Assembly (NCBI GenBank): GCA_028751875.1
Contig: CM054158.1
Coordinates: 54,519,360 to 54,583,359 of the forward strand
Direction: 5' to 3'
DNA: 64,000 bases
Source of the DNA: Rapana venosa
Lineage: Eukaryota; Mollusca; Gastropoda; Neogastropoda; Muricidae
Positions within the stretch are counted from its first letter, which is position 1, and the number at the start of each line of letters is the position of its first letter. The notes below the pieces were generated by a model. That model ran no database searches, was not told the DNA's origin, and saw only the letters and a list, made by a program, of their open reading frames with translations. Shown here piece after piece: positions 33,719 through 45,559 of this stretch. A program made the position numbers and the translations under genes.

Positions 33719-33745
33719 GGGGGGGGGGGGGGGGGGGGGGGGGGG
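33719..33745. repeat. 27-nt G run
   Basis: Uninterrupted G homopolymer in the LINE 3' UTR; copy 1 has only a short G run in the matching region. Confidence 0.9.
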
Positions 33746-34080
33746 ATTTTTTGTTGTCCCCTCTCCCCTTGTTGCTGCGCTTATCTGCTCTTGGTTTCTT
33801 TTTCTATTTTTTGGTTGCTTTTGTGTTTTTGGTTTTGTTTATTTTGCTTTAAATTTTTTTATTTGTTTGTTGCTTTTTTTCTCTCCTTTTTGGTGGATTT
33901 TGTGTTTTTGTATGTGTGGGGGATTTCTTCTTTTTACTGTGTGAGTGTATTGGTACTGTGATTATTTTATTTTATTATCATTACAATGTATCCAAGGCGG
34001 GGACTGGATGTAAAAAAGCACATAGGTGCTTATTCATTATCCTCGAAATAATAATAGAATTGAATTTGTCATTGCCATTT

Positions 34081-34351
34081 TCTCTCTGTGTGTCTCTGTC
34101 TTTTTGTCTGTCTGTCTTTCTGCTTTATGTCTGTTTCTCTTTCTCTCTCTCTCATGCAAACATACAAAACCTGGGGCCCCAAGCAGTTGCATTGCGGTAC
34201 ATATGCAAATGAAAGCATTCACCCTGGAAAGATCATTTCAGGCTGCAATTTCAAGGGAGACAATCACCCCCCGACTTGCCCATACTATCTGTACTTTGCT
34301 GATTCTTTCACAGCCAGCCACGTTCAGTCACCTCCCTTTTACACACACACA

Positions 34352-34391
<40 letters not shown>

Positions 34392-34751
34392 AAAATAAAG
34401 CCTCATTTGATTGTAAATCTTTGAATATTTCGTTTTCTAGAATTAAAAGTTTGTTGGCTTTACTTTGCGTTCATCATTATGTTCCCAACCAGATTATTTT
34501 CTATAAATAATTGTTTTGTTGGTGATATTTTTTATTTTGCAGTGTCACAATGTGTATACAGGTTCATCATTATGATTCAGCGGTACTGTATATTACTGTT
34601 CATCTGCTATCCCTATGTTACCGCTCCCACATGCTCATGCTATGACTTTTTAATACGCATGTTATTATTGGAAACTTCAGGTCGTTTTCCAGGGAAAATG
34701 TCTGGGTGTTGCACGCTTTTTGTCTAGACAGCCCGGCCCTCACCAGCCGAT

Positions 34752-34787
<36 letters not shown>

Positions 34788-34865
34788 GTTATATGGACAG
34801 CTGTGTCTGCCAGGTGGGGTGTGCCTGATATGGCTCTGGGTTGTTTGCTCTCTGGAACCATTATC
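34081..34865. other. Unique sequence with (CA)n and (ATC)n microsatellites
   Basis: CA array at 34341-34389 and a clean ATC array at 34751-34787. The rest matches no gene or element I recognise. Confidence 0.6.
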
Positions 34866-35930
34866 CCCTTTAAGAAACTGAAAGGTAAAACAATCAGTGT
34901 TACTGTCTGTAACATCACCTTTAAGAAACTGAAAGGTAAAACAATCGGTGTTACTTTCTGTAATATCTCCTTTAAGAAACTGGAAGGTGAAATAATCGGT
35001 GTTACTGTCTGTAATATCTCCTTTAAGAAACTGAAAGGTATAAATAATCAGTGTTACTCTCTGTAATATCACCTTTAAGAAACTGAAAGATATAAATAAT
35101 CAGTGTTACTTTCTGTAATATCTCCTTTAAAAAACTGGAAGGTGAAATAATCAGTGTTGCTGTCTGTAATATCACCTTCAGACAAATTTTATGATAAACG
35201 TGTCTGAGTTGTTTTCTGTAAAATCTCCTTAAGAAGCTTCACACAAAAAACTGCTCTTCCCAACATGTCTTTCTGAAAAGTTGAAACTATAATACCAGTG
35301 TGACTTCTGTAACATCTCTAGAAAATTTGAAATTAAAAGTACCGTGTTGCTTTATGTCAATTTCTCCTTAAGAATTTTTTTAAACTAAAAATGAAGTTAT
35401 CTGTTTTTTCTCTACATAAAAAAGTCTTTCAGAAAACTTGAAACTAAAAGTACCAGTGTTGCTTATGTTATATCTCCTTTAGAAAATGTTAAGCTAAAAA
35501 TTTAATGATTTGTATTTCTCTCATAAAATGTCTTTAAAAAACTTGATACTTAGGGCACCCGTTTCTGCTTTATGCAAAATTTCCTTTAGAATACTTAAAA
35601 AAAAAAAATTAGATGTTGCTCTCTAACTCTGTACTAACTCCTTTTTAAAAATGTATATTCTTTGGAAGACTGGAAGTTAAAAAGAGCAGTGTTGCTTCTG
35701 TAACACCTCATTCAGAAAAAATTGAAGCTGAAACATCAGATTGTTGCACTCTCTTAATACCAAAAAACTTGAAGCTGAAACATCGGAATGTTGCTCTCTG
35801 TAACACCTCATTCGGAAAACTTGAAGCTGAAACATCAGATTGTTGCTCTCTGTACCCTCATGTCAGGAAATCTTGAAGCTTGTTGAAACATCAGAATTGG
35901 TCAGATTCAATGGAAAATATCCTTGGGAGC
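34866..35930. repeat. 51-bp minisatellite, decaying rightward
   Basis: The first six units (34866 to about 35175) are close copies of a unit of about 51 bp containing CCTTTAAGAAACTGAAAGG, then AATCAGTGTTACT and CTGTAATATC. Further right the units diverge by substitutions and indels, but ACTTGAAGCTGAAACATCAG and TTGCTCTCTGTAACACC remain recognisable to about 35900. The array extends into the start of the duplicated block. Confidence 0.9.
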
Positions 35931-36054
35931 CGCTAAATAAAGGACACAACTTATGATTATCCGGGATTCATGGCAGTTTATTGCTCCTTTATCAGTGTCA
36001 GCCTTACTTGCGCCATTCCTCATGTAGTTAACACAGCACCCACTCCTCCTTCTC

Positions 36055-36210
36055 AACCTTATACACACCACCACATCACACAGCACGGCCACACACACGA
36101 CACACAAACAGAACATCGCATATTCGAACACTACAGCTGATACACACCACACCAACACTGCACACACCACACACACACACACATCACACACACACACACA
36201 CACACTCACG
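36055..36210. repeat. Imperfect (CA)n tract
   Basis: CACAC-rich sequence with many single-base interruptions; the same segment recurs at 52439-52594 and, in altered form, at about 62400-62755. Confidence 0.85.
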
Positions 36211-36590
36211 ACGCCAGCCGCATACGCACAGACGCCATTCTTCTCTTTTTTGAGATTCAAGATTTTGCTTGGTGTTTTCCAGTAGGTTTGTAATCAAAGC
36301 GCTTTCATTATGTCATTGCTGCCTGCTTTGATTCATACGCTGGGTTGATTGTGTTTTCGGGACTGGTCGTACTCAGTGGCGCACTATGCGAGTAGCTTAT
36401 GGTGCTGTAGTAGTGTGTGCGCTGGCGGTATTGGGTGATGTCGGTGTGTGTGTGTGTGTTGGTGATGTCGTGTGTAGCCTGTGTGTGTGGTAGTGTTGTT
36501 GTTGAGTTGTTTGTAGTTCATAGGTAACTCTTTTGGTGATTGTGTGATGTGTGTCGCTCCTATTTTGTTGGTGTCGTGTGTTGTGTGTGT

Positions 36591-39500
36591 GTCAAGTCAA
36601 GTCAAGTCCAAGTTCACAAAATTTTATTTCCAGATGTGTACATTGATACCGCTCGCAATGCAATATTGCTTTTTTCATCAAGCCAGCTAACTATAGATAC
36701 AATTTCGTAAATGATTATACTTATGGCACATTACGTTATGTGGATCATTTACCGTTAACTTAAACCGTATAAAATAAGATTGGAAAAAATGCGATAAGGG
36801 AGATAACATATGAAGTACTATTTTTCCCAATTTTTTACATATTACACGCTCGACACACATGCTCTCATGCCACGCCTGAGTTGCGTGCGCGTCTCATGTC
36901 CCACACACACAGTTGAAAGTAAATTGTTTTAAGAATTAAAACAATGGAATATCTTAAAACGTTCAGGAAAAACAAATTTCTTCACCTACTTGTACATTCC
37001 ATCTTCACGTTTATTCTTTAAGGATTTACAGAAGGTACAAGAATTAAAAACGTTAGAAAATACTAGTGCATTCGTTGTTTGACATATTTTACCTTCAATG
37101 ATCCTCATCATCTCACCTCACTTCCACCAGCAATGCGTGTGCTTTTTGTGCGTTCTTACCTTTTCAAGATAGCGCCTTTAAAAAAAAATAAACTTAATTC
37201 ACACACTTTAGTCTTCAAAGCAAGATAAGGCCAAATAAGATTTATAATATGATTATCCATATTAGAGATACAATGTATTATCACATCCGTCCATCACATG
37301 AGACAACAATTGTTAACAATGATCCCATCACCATGAGACAACACATACCATGATACAGATAAAAGCATTAGAAAGGATGGGGGTGGGGGTGGGAGTATCA
37401 AGGGGGATGGGAATATAATACACCTTCCAATCAAAATTTTAGTTTAAAAAAAAAGGAAAGAATATTCTCAAACTAGTCAGACGACCCCTATCGATCTAGG
37501 CATAATTACGTAAAGGAAGCCCATAATTACTAAGGACTATCTAACTAAAAGAAAAAATCAAATGTTTCGTACTAAAACTAGCATATCGCTTCTTAATTAG
37601 TACTCATTTACTCATCTCTATACCTTGCATAAAAACTAACAATCCTACGATAGAGAATCTATTGATATTAGACACGCACAAAGGGCGTTATGAGGAGTGA
37701 GAGAAAGGAAGGAAAGATAAGAGGAGAGTCTCGAGACGAGAGAATGTAGATGAGAACGATTATTTTTTGATGAATTGATGTAGCATCTATTGTTACTGTG
37801 TACGCGAGAGATGATGATGAGAGATGTCGTGTCGAGGAATGGAGAGCGCATCGTAATCGAGTGAGTCACTCTGAGACGATGTTGTGACGATCGACGATTG
37901 AGTTTCTTTCAACGCACGAGAGAGAGAGAGCGAGAGATTCTGAGGAGCGTGACGTCGCGAGAGAAGATGAGAGTGAAGTCACTACTATCAAGCTATCCAG
38001 ATCTACTATAAATAATTTTAAAATTTCCACTTCCTTTTCCACTTGGTTTTCACATTGCAGATTATTTCACTAGCTTGCATAGATTACTCTTTACTTCTTT
38101 GCAATAATTAGTGTGCCTCACTTGCTGCCCTCCCCCTCCCTCGCTACTACTATTCTACAAGTGTGATGACTGTTTAAGAATTTTCTGGTTCTAGTAAGAC
38201 TATACTTGAATTTTAGTTGTAAGGAATACCATCTAGTGCTGGTAATGTAAGTCGTGGATTGATTTTGCTGTATTAATCATGTTGATTTGCCTTATTAGTC
38301 AATTCCTGCTGGTTTATTCATTTTTTTTTAGTTTTATTTTTTTTTTGTTATCTTTTTCTGATGCAGTAGATGGCTTTTTAGCTGTTGTCTGGAATGGTTT
38401 TTGTTTTGATAATTTTAAGCGTTTTGTGAGCTTGTTCTCAATAAGTCACTTCCTTGTTACAAGATAGCTTGTTTTGGAAAGATTATTCTTTGGTCTCGGA
38501 TAATGGTTAGTAGATGATTATGTCTGTGTTCATTGATGTTGAAGCTATTTGTGTGATTCTTTGTACGGGGCTATTTCCACTTGATCAATTTTCTGACAAA
38601 CTAGCATGCTTTATCGTTAGATAATGTCCTGTTTTTTGAAGGTCTAGTGATTATTGTTTCCTTTTTAATCGTTGATGGTTATGGGGCTGATTTCGTGATA
38701 GTCAGACAAGACCCCTCCCTAGTCCCCCCGCTCTTTTAATGAATTTTTTATGAATCAATTTTAAATTGTAGCACTGCAGCTGTCCAAAGAGATGAAGCTA
38801 TTGTCAAACATATAGGCAAAATATGCGCCGCATAAAAGAGTTTGCGAGAGATGGTCTGTTTATTCTCAGACAGAAAATGTTTTATTTTGATACTGTAAGT
38901 AGTCTTGTATAGTGAAAGACCGTTTTCCGCTTAGCGCCTCATCACTAGGGTCGCTACGCAAGAGTAGATTTTTGTCAATATTACTACGATTGAGATTTTG
39001 TGAGACTTTGGTTGTCACACTTCTCTCAAATTACGTCTTTTATCTATCAAACAGAGGTTGGAATTATCTTTCATTTTTCTGGAGCTCCTTTGGTCTTGCT
39101 ATAGTACATAAACATATTCACTTAGTTTTTTTCCACGTATTTGGGGACATATGTTTAGATGAGTCCACTAGATAACCAATCTGTGCAATTTTGTGTTGAA
39201 CGTTTAGCATGTCTCAGTCTGATGGGAAGGTCAGAGTGCATCTACAATAGCTCGGGATGTGTCATCAGCAAACATTTCACAGCTACATCGCTAGAATTGG
39301 GTGTAAGGCCATTTAATAGATTTGAAAAATAGAGTGGATCCCAATATTGACCCTGTGTGTACTCCATGGTTTAATAGGTTACATAGTTCTGATGTTTGTT
39401 TATTTTGCACGTTACTAGCTGCTGCCTATTCGACAAAAAGCTTTTCAAAAGATATTGTTTCGTTTTCTCTGAGTGTTTAGTTTATACTTGTGAAGTTTAT

Positions 39501-41550
39501 CGCATTTATTAACGGCGAATGATTGTTGATTACGCATCAATGTCTATTTTCAAAGTCAACAAAACCAGAGGCTCTCTGTATATTTCTATTTTCATTGATA
39601 TGTGCTAGGAGACTGTACCTGTAATTTTGTTGTTAGAAGTAGTAACTTCTTCGTTTCATTTTTGTGTGACACGAATAGCTTTTTTACGAAAACCTGACTG
39701 TCTTCATTAATTGATTGTTTGTTTAAATTGAGTGTGAATATACGGATTTTGGATATGTTTTTAATGGAGTTTTGATAGTGACAGACAGACTCTTTGAAGA
39801 CGTGGTCTGTAATTTGAAGGAATAGCATTGACGACGCATCAATCCCCTCAAGACGAGCTTGTGGACTGGTATGTTTTTTGCTCACCTTTTATTATTAGTG
39901 ACAGGAAAAGTTTTTCTCTAAGCACATAGTTTATACATGAGACCATATGTCATGTGTTCCAGCTATAGCTTGACACAAAGCTTTGATTATTCTTCCATCT
40001 AGAATTGTCTAAACCACGTGTTCCTCGGCGACTTTTTGGAGAAACGAGCTCAGCTTCTCCAGACGTCTGTGTATTGTCATTGGCATGTAGATCCTTGGAT
40101 ATGGGATGGTTTTTATGTTCTTTGATTTTGATATATTGTTCTAAACGTAATGGAGATCATTTTCATTTGACTTTTGTGCATCTATCATTTGTCTAATTAC
40201 TCTTGTCGGCTGAAATGTTGAGTGTATGTGGTTGTTACAATTCATCGAGCTGATATATCTTTAATGTCTGTTTCGACTTTTACGCTTGACGCATAGTTGT
40301 ATTACATATGTATTGATTGGACTTTAGACCATACTTGTCGTAGGAGTTCGTAGTTGTACTAATCGTATACAAATTTTGAATGTTTCACGTTTGATTTGCT
40401 GTTTTAGTGAAGTTATCTTGTTTCTTTTTTGTGCCCTGAGTGTGTGTCCATTTGTCACCATGTGTTTCAAATAGTCTCTATAGGTTTTATTTCGGATCTA
40501 CGTCTTTTGTTATCCATAGGTCGGTTTGATGTTTGTCATCGCTGAACTCTTTTGAATTTACATGAATGGAGGACCGCTGGTTTGTCCGTATACTGATCAC
40601 GTTACATGTTCTCGCACTCTCCTCACACTCATAGTCACGCAGCTTGCACATGTGCTGAGGTACTCTGGATTTGGTACTTTTCCGAATCATTGATCAATAG
40701 GCGAGAACTGCTTGATCAAGACTTTAGAAAGGAACATCTACTGTTCGCGTTACAAGTTCTTTTTGCTATCATATTCCTGTAGAACAATAGACATCGCTAT
40801 CCATGCACCTACATATTAGGTATACATCTGACTAGACGATTTTGATCACTAACCGACGTAAAGCGCACTGGATTCATGATCTCTACGTACTATCCACGAT
40901 CGTGGGAGCACATATCTCTCGAGCTAGAGTATGCTGTGTATATGTAGTATGATGCTCGACTTTATGATATATTATATGTTCTTGACGGCTATCTTGTTTA
41001 TGCCGAGTTGGTTTTATTCTATTAGTTGAATCTAGGGCCGAATACATCAGTAATCGTGAATCGCTGACTCCATTGTGATGTTAGAGTTGTGTAGAGATGT
41101 AAGTTCAGTATGGTTGATAATGATCCCCAAGTTAATAATTGTTTCACTTGTTTAGATGTAGTTACCTCGTCCATTAAGGGATGTTTGTATTCTTTCTAGC
41201 CCGAGGTCTATTGGTTTCTGTAGGTGTTCTGTAGTTATAATATATTCCTTATTAATATTTGGGTCTGATGTGTTTTTAATTTAGGTTCGCATATGTCACT
41301 TTGTGGATTTCAATGTCATAAACTCTCGCAAGGTTATATATCTTTACAAATCTGAGCGCAGGAGGCGTGGTTATGATGTAGAGTATACCCGTGGGACTTG
41401 GGTAGTAACTGAGAGATGCCTTCACGGAGAGAATGATACCCTGAGAAGAGATATTCATGTGTGCATCTTGTTACGCAGTTTGATTGAAAGTCTGGAGATT
41501 CTAGCTAGACATAAAGACAGAATGAAACGTGGATTACCCACTGTTGTATA
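36591..41550 (-). mobile_element. Heavily degraded CR1/L2-like LINE
   Basis: On the minus strand, reverse-transcriptase signatures survive in order but in shifting frames: a GIDASSMLFLQI-like block near 39835, a VDF block near 39550 (the A/B region), SILG near 39350 and EMFADDT at about 39282-39259. A possible endonuclease remnant lies near 41300-41460. The 3' end is marked by a pentamer repeat (GTCAAGTCAAGTCAAGTCC on the plus strand at 36591-36609, so TTGAC units on the element strand) preceded by AATAAAATTTTGTGAACTTGG. Frame changes occur every few codons, far more than in the CR1-like ORF2 at 12-14.7 kb. That suggests great age or a corrupted consensus. Confidence 0.62.
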
Positions 41551-43116
41551 GTATTGGTTGCAATCGTCCTCTGATTTTTGTATGGTGTGCCCCTCAATGT
41601 TGATATTCAGGTAGCCTTACTCGTGGGGCCCTGTTTTGTTGGCCACTTGTACTGGATAGTTAGAGACATAAGATATGGTACAGGATTGAATGTGGCTTAA
41701 GTTTATGGAGTAGATAAATGTTTCTGACTGATTCTGTACGTGTTAAGTGGCCACTACTCAAGATAAGGCAAGACTATGCCAGGTGTTTAGTACGTTGTTC
41801 TTCTATTCAATAATCGAAACAGGAGAACTGTATAATATGATTATGAGGAACACCCAATAAAAACGAATAAACAATATAAAATGGCAATTTCAAAAGCTCT
41901 GCTCTTGGATCTGCAAAAAAATCTGATCATGTGTTATATGCAACACAGTATATAATCCAGTCAGTCCCCTTTATATTTCTACACTAATGGCAGATCGCGC
42001 AACGTATACGCACACGTGTACATAACAGTGATATAGGATGTATTTTGATGCGCAATAGAGAAGATCTCTACAAACTCTTTTTAATTTCTAAGTCTAATAC
42101 TATCACTGTTACACTGATAATTGTTATCATATAAAGCTTCCTAAAACAGGATAGCGAAAGATACAGTCATGCAAGCAGTAGAGTACACTTCAATACTCGA
42201 AGTAGACATGAATTCTTGGGGAAAATACGATAAGCAAAGTTATGCTCTTGTTAAAATCCACTACGTTCTGTTCGCTAGAGTTCTGCTTTTGTAGCTAATA
42301 TAGCTTGCCTAATCACAAACAAGTCAAATGTTTTCAATGCAACGCTGGACTGCTTCGTATAACCAGCTATATAGCTGCTAGTCCAAAAAGCACTTCTGTC
42401 AGTCAAGCAGGTTCCTGCAATTATAATACAGGCAATATAGCTGGTAGACTCAAAAGTCAATTTCTCTCGTTAGTCAGACGATTTATAACACACAGCAGCA
42501 CGACATTTAATCAAAGTCAATATTATTTACGGTGAATAAGAAGAAAGAAAAAAAATCGAAAAGAAGAAAACGGAGAGGTGAGAAAGTATGAGAGGGATGA
42601 ACGCGAAGGGTGTGAAATGTGTTGGGGTAGGATTTGAAGCAAACATTTATAACTCTTGTGACCGAATGTATCCTTCGTTTGCGATGCAGGCAGACAGGCT
42701 ATACACACTACACATAACACACACATCACACACACGTACACACACACGTACACACACACACACACACACACACTTGCCAGAACGACGCGCCTTGACGGAT
42801 CAGGGTGCACGCAAACGCTATGCCCGCACGCGCGTGCACCATACAACACTCTTTTCATTCATCTCATATTTACCCAAAGTCCTTCGAGCTATGATACTCA
42901 GAAATCTGAATTTGGCCCCGCTGTGCTCAACACACGAGAACATCTTGTGCACTATGTCAAGTCTCTGTACTCGCCTCCGAGATAGAGTATTGCAGCTTGT
43001 GCAGAGAATTGAACAGAAATAATTTGCAAAATCCAACAAAACCGCCAAAACACTTTTGTAAACTTTAGAAAGATAATAAAAAAAAGAGAGAAAGATAAAT
43101 TCCCAACAAACCCCCC

Positions 43117-43117
<1 letters not shown>
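41551..43117. other. Unassigned sequence
   Basis: AT-rich, no convincing gene. A CA patch lies at about 42716-42772. Confidence 0.4.

Positions 43118-43181
<64 letters not shown>
43118..43181. repeat. 64-nt C run (copy A)
   Basis: Uninterrupted C homopolymer, preceded by six C and one T. Its length is identical in copy B. Confidence 0.93.
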
Positions 43182-43183
<2 letters not shown>

Positions 43184-45559
43184 AATACAAAAACCCCCCG
43201 TATGCCCCCCCCCCCACCAAAAATAAGATACACCGCACTATTTGAGATGGCTATATTTGCCCACTTAATCCTCGATTTTAAAAGAACAATAAAATGATAG
43301 AATAAAGATAATAAAAACAGAAACCCCACATGTTCGAATGTTTCTCTACAGCTTTCGATCAGCACACATGTTACACGCACATGCACTCACAGGACACATG
43401 TCATCTCCTATCATGTTTTTGTCAGATATCTAAGTAGCTCAGAAATGCACACTGACTAGTGGTTGTCTCTATCGTCGTGTGTTGGAGATGATGCGGAGTG
43501 CTGATGTCTCCCTAAAACACTGGCGACTGTCTGATACATTGTGGGGTTCTGGAGCTGTGGAGCCGGGGGAAGTCGTGTGTCCATGGGATAGTGTTGTGTG
43601 TCGTTGGTCACAAGTGTGAATGTAGGTGTGTGTGCGCGATTTTTTGCTTCGTTATGGCAGCTAGGTTTGTGTTATGTCTCACACCTTTTCGCGTGCCCTG
43701 GGGTAGCTTGTCTGTTGTTTGTAGCGGTCTGTATTCAGTCGGTGTTAGTCTCGGCTTCTGACTGGCCGGCATGGTTTGATGGTTTCCGGTGGGATAGAAT
43801 GTCTGAGGGAAGCGTATACTGGTTTTACCTCTGTGGGAGAGTGGACTGTAGCTCAGCATGCTAGTACAGAGTACTTTTTATTCTGTGAGGTAGCCAAGAC
43901 CCTCTCTGCGGCAGATGTGGATTGAAGATTCGTGTGTGCTCGTTCTGTTGTCTCAATAAACACCTAAGTCTGCCCTCCTAGGCGGTATGGAATTCGCGTA
44001 AGAGAGGACTCTGTGAAAAGCATGTCGACTGTATTACGGGATTGTCGTTCCTTGCACATTCACTCGGGAGGGAGGATGGAGGACGGCCTGTTTAGGAGTG
44101 GCATGGGGGAAGTACTTTTGTTCGCAGGTGGATCAGTTTTGTCCCACTCTGCTATTTGTGCTCACCGGAGGCCTTGCTGCTTTTACTCAGTGTTGATCGC
44201 CGCACATATCCGTGCAGTAAGCGTTGAGCGCCCGTCTCTGAATGCGGTGGAGTTCTACGCCGGAGCATCTGTCTTGTGTCGTGTCTGGCTTGCAGACTTC
44301 TTGGTGTGTGTACTGTGTCTGGCTTGCTTGCGTCCTACACGACTAGCGTGTTGCAGCTACTAGCTGCAGGTCGCTCGCCAGAACGACATGCTTCTTGTAT
44401 CTGACTCCAGAACAACCCTTCAGGCTGCTCGCTCTGTCTCGATCAAACAGGTCGTCATCACTGGCCTTGCTGGGATGATTTTTTGTTGGAAGGATATTGA
44501 TCAGGGTGTACTAGTGTTTCTAAAAAACGTTTTAGAGGCGGTGGATAGGGTGAGCTAGTAATTGCGTGTGTGAGATGTGTGAGGAAGTGAGTGTTGCTGT
44601 TTTTGGTTTGATGTGGACGCGTTAAGGTATGTTGTGGTGCGGGTGGTATGTATGTCATCTCGCGCCGCTCGTTCTTGTTCGAGGCTATCTCCGCAGGCCG
44701 TAGCCCGCCACCCTCCCCTTCTGCTATCTCCCCACCCCCGCCGTCCCCCCCCTATCCCCCCCCCGTGCTTTGCTCGCGCGATAATCGCTTGCCGCCCCCC
44801 CCCCCCCTCCGCCCAGTGCAGACTACTCTGCCGTCCCGCGGTCGCTCCCCGCCCCCCGCTCCCCCGCGCCTCGCTTTATCGTGTTGTGTACAGAGCTGTG
44901 ATTGCAAGTGTCAGCTTCAATGGTTCTGTCGGCTCTCCCACAGAGATATGCTGTCCCGCCCCGCCCCCCCACCTGCTTCAAACTTGCTTAGATATTGTAT
45001 TCCATTGTTGTGTGTTCCTGTTGTTCTTCCAAGTCCTGCGTGGTCGCGCGCTGTCGCTCGGTGCGCTATGTCTTCGACTGTGGAGTGATTGTGTCCTTTA
45101 GTTCTGTGTCCCTTGGTTGTGACTGAGTGTTTGTTGCTGTTTCTTGGTAGTATTGTTGGATGTTGTGTTTGACGTCTTTGAAACTTGACTGTAAGTTTGA
45201 GGCAGATTTTCTTTCAATTGATGTGACTGCGTTTTTTGGCTGTTTGATGTTCGGTTGGTTGTTGTGATGCGCGCTCTTTCATCTATCTTTATGGGTTCTT
45301 TTTTGTTCTTTATACTTCAGATGGTTTCGGCTGTTGAGTTTTCGCTCCTGTTGGGATATTTGTTGATATTTGAGTTTTGGTGTGTTGATTTCTTTATGCA
45401 TTGTTGGAGGATAGTGAGAGTGGCCGCAAGGAGTTGTTTGCCGGAGCATCGTTATCGTTGCTACGTTTGTCAGTTGAAGAGAGTGATGTGGTTTCCTTGC
45501 AATCTTCTTCAATGTGAGCATTTGTGTTCTTTGTCTTTTGTGCTTGTTAGTGACGGTTT
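43182..45559. other. Unassigned G/T-rich sequence
   Basis: No gene recognised. C runs occur near 44750-44810, where Pro-rich frames arise. Open frames at 44013-44363 and 44613-45101 match nothing known. Confidence 0.4.

Larger units (their letters stand above)
32503..34080 (+). mobile_element. CR1/L2-like LINE 3' end, copy 2, carrying a nested SINE
   Basis: Homologous to 20424-21895 from TCTAGCTTACTTTACTCAGG onward, so it is truncated about 90 nt later in ORF2. It contains the ORF2 C-terminal remnant, the same 3' UTR landmarks and the same terminal tail at 34001-34055. Relative to copy 1 it has an extra antisense segment of about 200 bp (32957-33155), a 27-nt G run at 33719-33745 and different CT-array lengths. 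Divergence is moderate and spread evenly, as expected for two independent old insertions rather than an assembly duplicate. Confidence 0.82.
35827..45559 (+). repeat. 9,733-bp exact direct repeat, copy A
   Basis: Every landmark compared in this block recurs at +16,384 without insertion or deletion. The left edge is set where 35826 (G) and 52210 (T) differ. The right edge is set where 45560 (T) and 61944 (G) differ. It contains a (CA)n patch, a degraded LINE, a 64-nt C run and unassigned sequence. See copy B at 52211-61943. Confidence 0.95.

Noticed and set aside
34866..35200. CRISPR-like array of regular repeats
   Set aside because: The units are contiguous 51-bp tandem copies without unique spacers, in a eukaryotic repeat context.
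43847..43925. tRNA-like sequence (TAGCTCAGCATGCTAG resembling an A box)
   Set aside because: No matching B box at the right spacing and no cloverleaf could be drawn.
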